Source: Phylloscopus collybita
Taxonomy: Eukaryota; Chordata; Aves; Passeriformes; Phylloscopidae
DNA length: 64,000 bases
Assembly (NCBI GenBank): GCA_027886175.1
Contig: JAJNNQ010000075.1
Location: 1,281,001 to 1,345,000 of the forward strand
Direction: 5' to 3'
The notes under the pieces were generated by a model, which worked only from the letters and a program-made list of their open reading frames with translations, did not search any database and was not told the DNA's origin. Below are positions 24,698-35,094 of the stretch, one piece after another (the stretch's first letter is position 1; each line of letters begins with the position of its first letter). The translations under genes and the position numbers were made by a program.

Positions 24698-25419
24698 AAT
24701 AAATTAAAATCCTTTACTAACAGAAATATAGGGTTTGGAGCTGAAATAATTTAAAAATTCTCTGAGGGCTGCACATTTTTCCCCCCTCAATTTTCTCTGT
24801 CTTAAGTAAAAAAGAAGCCCTTTGCTTCTCCACCTTGCATTTAGACTTGTCCTCCTGTAAGTGGGAGCCCTCAATTCAAGCATTTTCCATTTTTCAGGGA
24901 AGGGATGAGGCTTTGAAATCCTAAGAAATACAACCCCCCCCCCCCCCCCCCCCCCCCAGGTTTCCAGCCAGCACCAGGACTTTTCAACGGAGGCAGCTCT
25001 CAGTCAGAGGGATTAAAGAAGGCATAAAATAATCCAGGGAGCAATTGTGATAAAGATTATTCACATATTTAATTATGCCATTTGCATAATCATCCTCAGG
25101 GACACAGCTCTGTGGCTAAATCCCTGGAATCTCCCCCTCACACAGCTCTCAGGTTGTTCACTGATCCTGAAGGAATTTTTTTTTTATAGGGAAAAGCTGT
25201 TGATGTGGCAGGAGGCTTGACCACCCTCCCGAAAACCTCAGGTGACTCCTGTCTTCAGCCATCCCCAAAAAGATTCAGCACCACAGGGCTTCCCAGAGCC
25301 AGGAGGGGAAGGATGGAGGCCTCTCCCCCAATTTCACTTCTCTGGAACCATGCTGGGATAAAACACCCTTCAAATGTCAGAGGAGCAGGAGCTTGCAGGT
25401 GGCTTCACCTCCCTCCCTG
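24698..25419. other. No gene seen apart from C24
   Basis: AT-rich to 24930, then unique sequence with ATTTAATTATGCC and TTTGCATAATC near 25068-25094. Confidence 0.55.
24934..24957 (+). repeat. Poly(C) run, 24 C
   Basis: A homopolymer of 24 C. Long C/G runs are rare in vertebrate DNA and can form i-motif or G-quadruplex structures. Confidence 0.9.
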
Positions 25420-25690
25420 GGGATATTTCTGACTCCGCAGGGTCTCCTGACTCACAGGCAGCGCCCGGGGGGCTGCATCAGCCACCTCCTCGGCGGGGGA
25501 AGGCAGGTGGGCCAGGCAGAGCCCCGGCCCCACGGGGAGAGAGAGAGATGCTTTTAGCTCTGACTCATCCCTGTGCTGCCTTTTGGAGGGAGAGGCAGCA
25601 GCTTTTGGAGAGTGGGAGTCGCTCTGCTATTTTCTGTTTACCGGCGCTGCTCGCTGTCATTTCCCACCTGGGGGACAACGGGTTTGAAAG
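25420..25690. promoter_or_regulatory. Small CpG-rich patch
   Basis: GCAGCGCCCGGGGG, CCTCGGCGGGGG, CCCCGGCCCCACGG and ACCGGCGCTGCTCGC occur within 270 bp, immediately before the T/G-only tract. The open frame through it runs into poly-Phe and is not a gene. Confidence 0.28.
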
Positions 25691-25736
25691 CCAGAGTGCA
25701 GCACTTTGTGGCTGGAACATTAAGGGGCTTTTTTTG

Positions 25737-25798
25737 ATTTTTTTTTTTGGTGGGCTTTTTTTTGTGGTTTTGTTTTGGGTTTGGTTTTTTTTTGTTTT

Positions 25799-25833
<35 letters not shown>

Positions 25834-26069
25834 GGTTTTTGTGGTTTCTTTTGGTGTGTTTGTTTGTTTGTTTGTTGTTTTTTGTGGTTTTTTTGGGGGG
25901 GGGTTGGGTTTTTTTGGTGGGTTGGTTTTTTTTTGTTTTGTTTTGTTTTTTATTTTTGGGGTTTTTTTGTTTGTTTTTGTGGTTTTTTGGGGGTTTTTTG
26001 TTTGGTTGGTTTTTTTTGGGGGGGGGGGGTTGTGGGTTTTTTTTGTGGTTTTTTTTTGTGTTTTTTTTT
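25737..26069 (+). repeat. T/G-only tract, about 330 bp
   Basis: A strand almost free of A and C (only a handful of interruptions), mixing T runs of up to about 30 with G runs of 9-12 and TTTG units. The three overlapping open frames of 101-237 codons are Phe/Gly/Trp/Val repeats caused by composition. Confidence 0.93.
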
Positions 26070-26597
26070 CCTCCCCATGAAGGGTGAAAGTTTGGTGCCA
26101 GCAGGAGAAGCTGGAAAATGGAGAAGGGGAAAGGTGTGGGGGAGGAAAATCTTATTTTGGGCAGGGAGGGGATATCACTATTATTTTACATCCAGACTGT
26201 CCAGAGAGTTTATTGCCACCTGTTAACTTGAGAAATAGGTGGGGAAAGGGAAAAATGAGCCTTCCTTGCCTCCAGATCCTGGATGGATGTTTGATCCTGG
26301 ACACCAATGTCATTCCTGCCACACAGGACCCAGATAAGCTACCAAAAGTCCCTTTAGGACAATGTTTCTATGCCTCAGAGCTGTCAATCTTCCCATCAGA
26401 CTTGGTGTCACTCAAGTCCATTTCCCGCTGGATGCATTATCTGTGGAGAATCAATTTCATGGCTTGGGGCTGGGTTATCGATGCCATTATCTTGTTTATG
26501 GCTTCTGGATGTTTCTGGGTTTAAAGCAGTGCCCTGCACACACCCGAGTCAAAGAAAAGTCCAATTATTCCCACATTTCAGATGTCAAAATGGAGAC
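26070..26597. other. No supported gene; one open frame
   Basis: A 146-codon plus-strand frame (26084-26524) is open between the T/G tract and the 26604 LTR. It has no motif I recognise and its start is arbitrary. Probably chance. Confidence 0.45.
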
Positions 26598-26603
26598 GGA
26601 TCC

Positions 26604-26894
26604 TGTCGCGACACGACACGAATGAACGACACTCACACGCTGAGATGTCCAAGGCAAAAAAAGGGAGCTTTATTTACAGACCTCAACATTTACAGAATTC
26701 CAACAGTGACCATGGATTGGAGGATGAAAATTGTCCTCTCCAACCACACTGGTCAAACCAACAGTCCATCAATTCTCTCCTCCTCCAGAGAGGAATGCAA
26801 AACAATCATTATTTACATGAAAAATGAGTGAGAAACTCCATCACAAAAACTAGACATCAGAAGGCTGAAGGAACTTTAAAAAAACAGAGTGACA
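26604..26894 (-). mobile_element. Solo LTR (291 bp), minus strand, ERVK-like
   Basis: Read on the minus strand it starts TGTCACTC and ends CGCGACA, with AATAAA (TTTATT at 26669-26674). The flanks are GGATCC (26598-26603) and GGATAC (26895-26900), a 6-bp duplication with one change, the size usual for ERVK-type integration. The CpG-rich GTCGTGTCGCGACA end lies in the presumed U5. No internal region is attached. Confidence 0.68.
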
Positions 26895-26974
26895 GGATAC
26901 ACTTGAGGTTTTTGCTCCACCAGGCTTGTGTTCTTTGCAAGGCTTGATCCTATTCTGTGTTCTCTGGAAATGTT

Positions 26975-27317
26975 ATAAAATGCTTTTGCTTGGAAAGGAC
27001 CTTAAAGATCAACCTGTTTTAACTCTCCTGCCATGGGCAGGGGCACCTTCCACTAGACCAGGTTGCTCCAAGCCCTGTCCAACTTGGCCTTGGATGCTTC
27101 CAGGGATGAGGCAGCCACAGCAGCAGCCTGTGCCAGGGCCTCAGCACCCTCACAGGGAAGAATATCTTCCTAATATCCCATCTAAATCTACCTTTTTTCA
27201 TCTAAAGCTGTTCCCCCCTTGTCCTGTCACTGTTGCCATTACAAAAAGCTTTCCTGTCCCCTTTCCAGCTTTCCTGTATCCCCTTCTAGGTACTGGAAGG
27301 CCACAGTAGGGTCTCCA
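26975..27317 (-). mobile_element. CR1 LINE 3' fragment
   Basis: Minus-strand copy with GGAAAGGACCTTAAAG, GCCATGGGCAGGGG, TTCCTAATATCCC and CCTTCTAGGTACTGG blocks. The octamer tail is eroded. Confidence 0.9.
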
Positions 27318-28069
27318 GGATACCTGGTAAGCAGGATCTGAAAGTTCTTCTCAGACAGCCTGAGGACTTGAACCTCACCTCTTGTCTAACTCCAAGAGCA
27401 AGATCCAATTTGCATCTCACATGTCTCCAGCAGCAGACTTTTATGGGAAGTAGGTTGGCTTAGCCAGGAGAGATTTTCAGACCTGGATCCTAAATGGAGA
27501 CCTCCCAACTGCCTGGTGTTACCTGCCTGACTTCCAAACAGATTGGGAGGCTCATGCTTCCCCTTTCCCGACAAGCCCTATGAAGCACCAGCTTCCAGCT
27601 GGCACTCCCAGTCTCAGATCTTGGCAGGGAATGCCTGTCTACCCAGGAAAGCTCATTGTGCATGGCAGCAGCTGCCAAATTCACAGCTGGGGCTTAGCCG
27701 TGAGCAGTAGCAGGATTTTGGAGGAGAAACCACGGGAAGCTGCAGCACACACCCCATATGTGAAAGGGGTGAGTACCTGGAGGAGTTTCCCGAGGTTGGA
27801 AGAGCAATTCCCAGCGTTGAAACACAGCTGCACATCAGGATGGGATCAGAGCTGTGACATCCATGAAAATGCAGAGCCTCCCATCCTGCATGCATTTCAT
27901 TGCCTTGGGCCATAATCCTTTTCCATCTCCCACACCCAGGTTTTTCTCCTTGTTAGAGATTACCTGGGTTTTTACAGACAAAGAACGAAGCTGAATCATT
28001 CATCCAGACTTAAGACTGCATAAAGCTTTGGATCCCATTCTTGATGCAGCCAGATCTAATGGGAGCATC
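27318..28069. other. No gene seen
   Basis: Unique sequence; a 111-codon frame at 27580 has a shadow on the other strand and no family features. Confidence 0.5.
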
Positions 28070-28590
28070 AAGCTCTGGGCTTGCATCCAGCTCTGGGGTC
28101 CCCAGCACAGGAAGGACATGGAGCTGTTGGAGCAAATCCAGAGGAGGCACCAAGGTGATCAGAGGGATGGAGCAGCTCTGCTGTGAGGGAAGGCTGGGGC
28201 AATTGGGGCTGTTTAGAAACAAAAGAAGGCTTGGGGTGACCTAACTGTGGCCTTCCAGTACCTGAAGAAGCAGAACAAGAACTATTTACTAGAGCACGGG
28301 GGGACAGGACAAGGCTTCAAACTGAGAGTAGGTTTGGATTGAATGCTAGGAAAAAATTCCTCCCTGCCAGGCTGCTGAAGCCCTGGCACAGGTTGCCCAG
28401 AGAAGCTGTGGCTACCTCTGGATCCCTAGGAATTTCCAAGGCCAGGCTGGATGGAGCTTAGAGCAACCTGGGGCAGTGGAAAGTGTCCCTGCCCATGGCA
28501 GAGGGTGGGAATGAGATGATCTTTGAGGTCCTTTCCAAACCAAACCAAACCAAACCAAACCAAACCAAACCAAACCAAACCAAACCATTC
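28070..28590 (+). mobile_element. CR1 LINE 3' fragment with microsatellite in its tail
   Basis: About 520 bp of plus-strand CR1 from the GCATCCAGCTCTGG block through GGAGGCACCAAGG to CCTTTCC. The tail's usual CCAAACC motif is expanded into about ten CAAAC units before ATTCC resumes. Confidence 0.92.
28535..28586 (+). repeat. (CAAAC)n microsatellite, about 10 units
   Basis: A perfect pentamer array inside the tail of the CR1 at 28070-28590, grown from the CCAAACC motif of the element. Confidence 0.95.
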
Positions 28591-29572
28591 CTTGTTTGTT
28601 TCTAAGGCTGGATGCTTCTTGCATTGGAATGAAGCACCTGGGTGAACTGATGACCTTCAGCTGCAGGAGGTTGCTCTGGAGGGAGCTAAAGATGCTCCAG
28701 CATTTTCCTCCATCTCCACATGTTCTGGAGCCTTGCAGGATCCTGGTGTAAACTTAGGGAAACTTTTATGGTTTCTCTGCTTTCCTTCTGAGCTGAGGGA
28801 AACCAGGGGGTGTCACCACTTGGAGGTGTCCATTGCCTACATTTCCAGACTGATCCACACTCTGCACACAGATTGTGGAGTGCTTTGGATGAGGACCCTC
28901 TCCAGGTTCCCTCTGAAATCCCTGGCACAGGGAATGCATGGGAATGCTCAGGAAATGGGGCTGGAATCCCAAGCAGCAGCACATCCAAACAACACACTCT
29001 TTGTTCTTTGCAGTTTTGGGGACTTTGATTAAAAGTTAAGTTGTTAAACAATAACATCTAGAACATTTAGACGGGCATATTTCTCCTTTTTTTTTTTTTT
29101 TTTTTATCCCAAACCCTTTACATTTAAGCACAAATTTACCCCCCAATCATTTCTAAATGCCTTTCTTTTTAGAACTATTAAAGACAGGGAAAATGAGGTG
29201 TTACTGGATGCACACTGGGGAGCATAAGTCTTATTTGAGGCAGCAATGAACTACATATGTTACGTAATTACATAGAAGATAGCAGGATTGCAGTGTTCTG
29301 AAACAAAAAAGTGCCAGCATTTGGAAAGAGGAGGGATAATTGGAGGCAATTGATGTAGTTTAGAGTGATTTAGGTGTAGTTAAACAATTGCACATTTTTG
29401 AGAAATCTATGACATAATAGTCGAACAGAACTGAAAAGTTTTCCAGTCTGTTTTTCATGTCTGCTTCCCAGCTGATGCTCCACCAGGGAAGCCTCTTATT
29501 TGTGGGGAGATGCTACTCCTGGGTTTTCCTGAGATTTGTTCTCTCTTGCTTTGTTGTGTGGTCAGTCACACC
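28591..29572. other. No gene seen
   Basis: Unique sequence with a 22-T run at 29083-29105 and an AT-rich stretch 29230-29440. Confidence 0.55.
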
Positions 29573-29756
29573 ATTCCAACACTGGAATGGGTTCTCCAGA
29601 GAAGCTGTGGCTGCCCCATCCCTGGAAGTCTCCAAGGCCAAGCTGGACAGGGCTTGGATCAAGCTGGGAGAGTGGGAGGTGTCCCTACCCCTGGCAGGGA
29701 GTGAAATGAGGTGAAACCCTTCCAAACCTTCCAACCCAAACCATTCCATGGTTCTT
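29573..29756 (+). mobile_element. CR1 tail fragment
   Basis: A plus-strand copy ending CCATTCCATGG about 25 bp before duplicated arm A begins. It includes AAGCTGTGGCTGCCCC and a degraded CATGGCAGGG block. Confidence 0.9.
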
Positions 29757-29850
29757 CTTGGAGTAGTGTTGGGCAAACTGGTTTGAATGGCAGAAGTTTG
29801 AAATCTCATCGTGTTCCAACAGGTTTTGGGAAAATTGGAGCCAGAGCAGA

Positions 29851-29923
29851 GCTGAAGTAGCTCAGCTGGGAGAGCGTTAGACTGAAGATCTAAAGGTCCC
29901 TGGTTCAATCCCGGGCTTCAGCA
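29851..29923 (+). tRNA. tRNA-Phe(GAA), copy A
   Basis: This is a complete 73-nt nuclear tRNA gene that decodes UUC/UUU. The acceptor stem GCTGAAG pairs perfectly with CTTCAGC, followed by discriminator A73. The D arm is GCTC/GAGC, the anticodon stem TTAGA/TCTAA carries loop CTGAAGA with anticodon GAA at 29884-29886, and the T arm is CCTGG/CCGGG with loop TTCAATC. The internal Pol III promoter is intact: A box TAGCTCAGCTGG (29858-29869) and B box GGTTCAATCCC (29902-29912). A TTTT terminator follows at 29927-29930. There is no intron and no encoded CCA. The eukaryotic Phe identity bases G20, G34-A35-A36 and A73 are all present. Compared with the usual vertebrate tRNA-Phe, the acceptor stem differs at two pairs, both changed on both sides so that pairing is kept. 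The gene sits in a 1-kb arm that is repeated inverted near 48 kb. I infer that it is functional. Confidence 0.95.
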
Positions 29924-30189
29924 GAGTTTTCCTGCAGTTTTGTCTGCCCAGGGCTGGGCTCTCCAGCACAGGAGAGACCTGGACATCCAGCACAGAGTCC
30001 AGCCAAGGGCCAGCAGGACTGGAAGGGACTGGAGGGGATTGGAGCATCTCTGCTCTGGGGAAAGGATCAGGAGCTGGGTCCAGTGGCCTTGAGAGAGTGT
30101 GGAGTTCCCCTTCTTGGACATATTCCCAAGTGACCTGGAAGTGGTCCTGGGCAAGGGGCTGTAGGTCCTGCTTGAGCAGGGCTTTGGAG

Positions 30190-30646
30190 TGATGCCCGAA
30201 GTTTGAGCTTTCATGTTTTTCAGATTCTGTGCTGCCCAGGGGTGCAGTTCTGAGCCTCACATTCAGTGTCAGTCAGCTCTCTTCACAGAGCAGGGAGACA
30301 AAACAAATCCTTTTCCTGCTGGAGACCAAGGACAAGGAGTACAACTTTCAGGCCCAAAAGCACAAACAAGGGTGGCTGAAGGGAGGAACAAGAAGGATGG
30401 GAGCTCACACCCTGAAGCTGTAATTGGACAATTAAACCCCAATATGCAAAGGGACCAAAACTTATAAAAGTGTGAGACCTCATGACCGGTCGTCCATTTT
30501 GTGACCATTTTGGGTCCACCTTGGGTGTAGCCCTGGCCAGGCTCTTGTCCTGCCCAAGCTGTACCCTAAATGCCTTTCAATAAATATCTACTTTATTCTC
30601 CAGCTCTGCCCAGTCTCTGTTCCAGGTCAGCCTTCCCAAGGCATCA
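30190..30646 (+). mobile_element. Solo LTR, 457-bp family, copy in arm A
   Basis: The element begins TGATGCC and ends GGCATCA, a perfect 7-bp terminal inverted repeat, and is flanked by a 4-bp target duplication GGAG (30186-30189 and 30647-30650). It has a TATAAAA box at 30463-30469 and an AATAAA signal at 30579-30584, the expected order for U3-R-U5. No internal retroviral sequence is attached, so it is a solo LTR. The 4-bp duplication is what gammaretrovirus-like (ERV1) integrases usually give, but the family is not identified by name. Confidence 0.88.
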
Positions 30647-30861
30647 GGAGCATAAATGGATCTCATGAGATCCCTTTGGACCTCAACCAGTCTGAGCCTG
30701 TGAAGGAGGGACAGGGTTTTACAATTCCAGTGCTTCAGCAAAAACCGTGATATAAAGGGATTTTTTGTTTCTTCCACTGCCTGTTCCCAGTCCTATGGCA
30801 CAGACTAACCTATAAATTGGTGGTAATGCTGAGCCACTGATGTGGGGAGCTGTTTAGTCTG

Positions 30862-31303
30862 AAGTGAGTCCAGAGGAAATCACAAAGAGTATTAGAGAGA
30901 TTGAGCTCCTCCCTTATGAGGAAAAGCTGGGTTTGTTCAGCTTGGAGAAGAGAAGGCTCCAGGGAGACTTCAGAGCCCCTTCCAATGCCTAAAGGGGCTC
31001 CCAAAGAGCTGGATAGGGAATTTGGAAAAGGGCCTGGAGTGTCAGAACAAGAGGGAACGGCTTCAAACTGACAGAGGGAAGGGTTAGATGGGATATTGGG
31101 AAGAAATTGTTCCCTGTGAGGGTGGGAAGCCCTGGCAGAGGTTGCCTAGAGAAGCTGTGGCTGCCCCATCCCAGGAAGTGTCCAGGGCCAGGTTGGACAG
31201 AGCCAGGAGCACCCTGGTATCCCTCCCCATGGCAGGGGTGTTGGAATTCAATGATCTTGAAGGCCCCTTCCGACCCAAACCATTCCACGATTTTATGATC
31301 CTT
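30862..31303 (+). mobile_element. CR1 LINE 3' fragment, about 440 bp
   Basis: Plus-strand copy from AGTGAGTCCAGAGG through TTGTTCAGCTTGGAG and GGATATTGGGAAG to CCATTCCACGATTTTATG. It lies 55 bp beyond the right edge of arm A and is not part of the duplication. Confidence 0.92.
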
Positions 31304-32439
31304 TGAGGACAATCACTGGTGCCTGACCACCTCTGCCAGGCAGCGTTCCAGGCTTTGAGCAGCACCAGCCACAGCTGCAGAGTCATCATTACCAGCAGAG
31401 CTCAGCTGCTTGCTAGCATTAATGATTTGAGTCTGCTTAATTAAAGGTTTCTCCCCTTTGCCCTAAATGTTAATTCCTTCTCCAGCCATGGAATTGCACA
31501 GGGGCTCTCTGAGCTCACTTCTTGCCCGTAGTGGGAACATTTTGTGTCAGTGAGGCACTGGAAGAGGGACTGGATCTTCCTCTCCCTTCTCTGCTGCCCT
31601 CTCCCCAGAACAGCAGAAACAAAGCTTTGACGTCACATTACATAATTTTCTTCTTACGAGCCCTTGCAAACACCTTTATCACAGAAAAGAAAATTTAAAG
31701 AATCTTGGAAATAACTTTTGAACTTCAGAGAAAAGGAAAAAGAGAAAGCCTGCCTGAGACAGAACAAAACTCATGATTCATCAACGGCAGAGCTGAGATG
31801 AGACCTGAGAAAGACCTGCTCTACCCCCTGTAAACACATTTCTGAAAAATAAAGGTGGCAGGGATGCAGTGGTGAGTGGCACTGTTGTGGAAAAATAGGT
31901 CTAAGCGCTGGAAAGACAACGCAGTCAGGGAATACAATAATCCCTGGAGACCTGGACAGGCTTGGCAGCTCATTCCTACCCACTCTCACGGCTATCCATG
32001 ATTTGGAGTGGCTGCGGGGGCTGCCAGGTGGGAACTTTTGAGATATTTGAGATATTATCCTTCCTTTTGCAGAGCCACGGTGTGGTTCCAGATGGGTCTG
32101 AGGGTGGCTATTGCAATGCAGAGAACTTGTCTCGCCCCTCAATTTGCAAAAACCCACAACTAAGGAAACCCCCCAGAGCCCTGGTCTCTCCCACGGCAGC
32201 CCCTCATTCCATCTTGTTTCCTGCTCGGCTCTCCGTAATCCCAAAAGCTGGGATCATTTCCTCTCCAGACAGACTGAGCCTCAAGAAGGACAAAAAACCG
32301 CTTCAGGAGCTCCAGGGATTGCTGAGATTGGATTTTGGCAGGAAATAGAACAAATTTCCCGGGGCGGTCTCCTGCTTGTGGCTCGGATGCCCGGGAAAAG
32401 GGAATGGATTGACGGAGGAATGGTCGTAAGGCTGCAGAA
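31304..32439. other. No gene seen
   Basis: Unique sequence. Opposing frames of 157 (minus) and 128 (plus) codons overlap at 31771-32348 with no recognisable domain; CpGs become more frequent toward the motif cluster at 32449. Confidence 0.5.
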
Positions 32440-32500
32440 AAGAGGGACTGACGTCAGAGCTCCTCATTTCCATCTCTACGTCACCTAGCAACACTCCAGT
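32440..32500. promoter_or_regulatory. Candidate CRE / RFX X-box cluster
   Basis: A perfect palindromic CRE TGACGTCA (32449-32456) is followed 20 bp later by a second CRE-like TACGTCA (32477-32483). That overlaps GTCACCTAGCAAC (32480-32492), which fits the RFX X-box form GTNRCC-N-RGYAAC. The surrounding 32340-32540 has several CpGs in an otherwise CpG-poor area. CREs bind CREB/ATF factors and X-boxes bind RFX factors, as at ciliary gene and MHC class II promoters. No gene is visible next to it, so this may be an enhancer or a promoter of a noncoding transcript. Motif matching only. Confidence 0.4.
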
Positions 32501-32817
32501 TAAGGACTGAACTTCCGAAGCGCGGATTCCCTGGGAAATTTCCCATTAGGTGGCACCACTGGCCCTGGGAAGGCTTTTCATCTGCTTTGGCTCCATCCAG
32601 CCAGATAGACCTGGATCAAAACGCATTGATCTCCCTGCCAAAAAACTTCAGAAACAGCTGCAAATGAATTAGATTTGTGAAGACCTAAAAGTGCTGTGGG
32701 TTATTTGTTGTAATTGATTTGGAGAAAAAACTTTTGGTAGGACCCAGCCTATCTTTGCACTGGGCTTAGTACGGATTCTGGAAAACCCCACAGAGAGACA
32801 AAACCTGACTGCTCTTG

Positions 32818-32875
32818 GCATGAATTAAATGATCCTGAAGGTCCTTTCCAACCCCCCAAAATTTCTATGATTGGG
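32818..32875 (+). mobile_element. Short CR1 tail
   Basis: Only the last 60 bp remain: GATCCTGAAGGTCCTTTCC and TTTCTATGATTGG. Confidence 0.75.
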
Positions 32876-34630
32876 TCAGTTGTAGATTTTCCTTTTTTGC
32901 CTCAGAGAAGTAGGTGAGATGAATCCCACCTCAGGAACCTTTTCAAAATTGCTGTGTTTTACAGAAAAAAAAAAAAAAAAAGTCATGCCAGATCTTCTCT
33001 TATGACCTTTGTTCCCTGACACATGGATGTGTCCACCTGGCCTTCCAGGAATTTGGAAATCATCACTGCTGGCAATGCTAAACCGCTCACAGCTCTTCAG
33101 AGAAGAACAAACCAGAACTATTTCAAAGAATTACAGGCACTGATGTTTCAAAATAGACATTAGTCTGTTTTGATTTGCTTTCAAAGACAGAGTCTTTGAA
33201 GAAAAATTTAGCCTGGAGCAAGTCCACACTCCAGACATTAAAAACCCTTCAAAGCAAAGCTTTACGTGCAAATAAACACTTAGGATAGACTCCAAAATAA
33301 TCAGCTAAGAAATCATCTGGCTGTGCAATTCTCACTTTCCTTCAGCATCCAAGTGTGGAAAAATACACCAGGAAGAGTGTTCTGTTCCTAAAATCTGATC
33401 CAAGTTATACTTGTAAGATCTACAGTCACTGAGAAGAAGAAATTGCTCCTTTAAAAACCTTCAGCAGATAAAAATAACCAGCCCTGCTATGAACACAACC
33501 CTGGTTTGGGGATGATCTTGCAGAGGACGCAGTGCAAGGTTTTTTCCTCATCCTGTTTCAAGGACAATAGGAAAGGCTTACTGGGGTCAACATCCAACTC
33601 CCTTCTTCTTATGGATCCTGAGGTCCAGGTGGAGATGGGAGAGTCATTCAACAGGACAGAAAAGGGTGGCTCATTCCCACTTCAGGGCTGAGACCTAATT
33701 ACGCTCCCCTGGCTCCAATTCCTGGACAGTACTGTAGATTCCTCTCACATCAGCAGCTCCACCAGACTCAAAATGAAATTGGTTTTGGGAATTGTTTTTG
33801 GGGTTGTGTTGTCTCTTGGCTCTGGTCTTCAACCACGCCCTGGATTTGTTACGTGCACCATTTTTTTTTCTGGCACCACTGAGCTTTCAAGAGCTGGATC
33901 TGGAATGTTTTAGGTCACACCGAGGAGACAATTTATAAGTCAAGAAGCAGAAATTCTGTAAGCACTGCTCAGCTGTCCAAAAATTCTCCACCTGACAAGC
34001 ACAAAGATGCTGAGACCCTCAGCCACCCATTTCCAGTTCCTCAGTGACCATGGGTGGGATCACCATTGGGATTCAGTGCTGGAAGTGTTTTTGGAGAAAG
34101 AAAACCCACTTGGGGAATGATCCTGATGTCTGAATGTTTCAAGAGATTCTATAGCCTAGTTTGGGAGCCCGAGATATCAGGAACTGTTATCTAATAAATC
34201 TCAGTGTGAAAATATCAGCTGCTGTCAAGCTGAACATTCAAACCCAGATTAAATATATTTCTGACACCTTTCTCTACCAGATTTTTAACACACATGAAAA
34301 AGTTACTGTGCATTCCACATACGTATTTTGGGAAGATGTGAATTTGGAGCTGGTGAAAGATGGGAGATTGTCCTGGGAGCGAATTATTTTCAGGATAAGT
34401 TGGTGGGCTGGGCAAACATCTCCCATATCACTGCATGAAGATGCCTGGCTCCCATTCCTTAGGTGGAGAGAGACAGATTGATGTGAAAAGATTAGCCAGG
34501 CTCCATGGATAATTCCAGATCCTTCTGTGGGCTCTGTGAAAAGGTGTCAGGAAATTATGTTCAGTGCTACTGCTCCTGGCTGGTTCCCAGATCAGGGCTG
34601 CTGTTTAATTCCAGATTTAGCTGTGTTTTA
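32876..34630. other. No gene seen
   Basis: About 1.75 kb of unique sequence, AT-moderate, with an 18-A run at 32965-32982. Confidence 0.55.
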
Positions 34631-34772
34631 TCACAGAACCCCAGAATGTTTTGGACTGAGAAGGACATTAAAGATCATCTCTTCTCAATCCCTGCCATGG
34701 GCAGGGGCATTTTCCACTGCCTCAGATTTCTCCAAGCCCCATCCTACTTGGCCTTGAACACTTCCACGTGTC
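34631..34772 (-). mobile_element. CR1 tail fragment
   Basis: Minus-strand copy with ATCACAGAACCCCAGAATG, GCCATGGGCAGGGGC and GGCCTTGAACACTTCC. Confidence 0.88.
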
Positions 34773-34885
34773 TTGAGCCATTACTTTTGATCTCAGTCTG
34801 TCTCTATCCTGTTCTCTGAAACAATTATTTGATTCCCAAAACAAAGTCAACCAAAAGCTGCCTGAAAAGGCTGAAAGATCCTCAC

Positions 34886-35086
34886 ATTCCAACAGGTTTT
34901 GGGAAAATTGGAGCCAGAGCAGAGCTGAAGTAGCTCAGCTGGGAGAGCGTTAGACTGAAGATCTAAAGGTCCCTGGTTCAATCCCGGGCTTCAGCAGAGT
35001 TTTCCTGCAGTTTTGTCTGCCCAGGGCTGGGCTCTCCAGCACAGGAGAGACCTGGACATCCAGCACAGAGTCCAGCCAAGGGCCAG
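34886..35086 (+). repeat. Partial duplicate of arm A around tRNA-Phe copy C
   Basis: About 200 bp match the part of arm A surrounding the tRNA, starting about 38 bp before the gene and ending in GGGCCAG after it. The right edge falls within 10 bp of the 3' tail of a minus-strand CR1. The LTR part of the arm is absent. Confidence 0.88.
34924..34996 (+). tRNA. tRNA-Phe(GAA), copy C
   Basis: This gene is identical over all 73 nt to the copy at 29851, with anticodon GAA at 34957-34959, both internal promoter boxes and the same GAGTTTT terminator context. About 38 bp of 5' flank and 90 bp of 3' flank are also shared with the copies at 29851 and 48202, so it arose by duplication of a roughly 200-bp block. 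The LTR present downstream of those two copies is missing here. A minus-strand CR1 begins about 100 bp after the tRNA. The perfect stems and intact terminator argue for a functional gene. Confidence 0.95.
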
Positions 35087-35094
35087 GAAGGTGA

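Larger units (their letters stand above)
29783..30806 (+). repeat. Duplicated arm A (tRNA-Phe + solo LTR)
   Basis: This stretch of about 1 kb matches 47318-48343 in inverted orientation at roughly 97-98 percent by eye. It contains the tRNA-Phe gene, about 270 bp of unique spacer, the 457-bp LTR with its target duplication, and about 160 bp beyond it. The match ends abruptly on both sides: a CR1 tail lies to the left and unrelated sequence to the right. Because unique flanks are included, this is a segmental duplication and not two independent retroelement insertions. Confidence 0.9.

Noticed and set aside
25374..26087. 237-codon plus-strand open frame and overlapping 159- and 101-codon frames
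   Set aside because: Most of it is poly-Phe/Gly/Trp read from the T/G tract; no protein domain.
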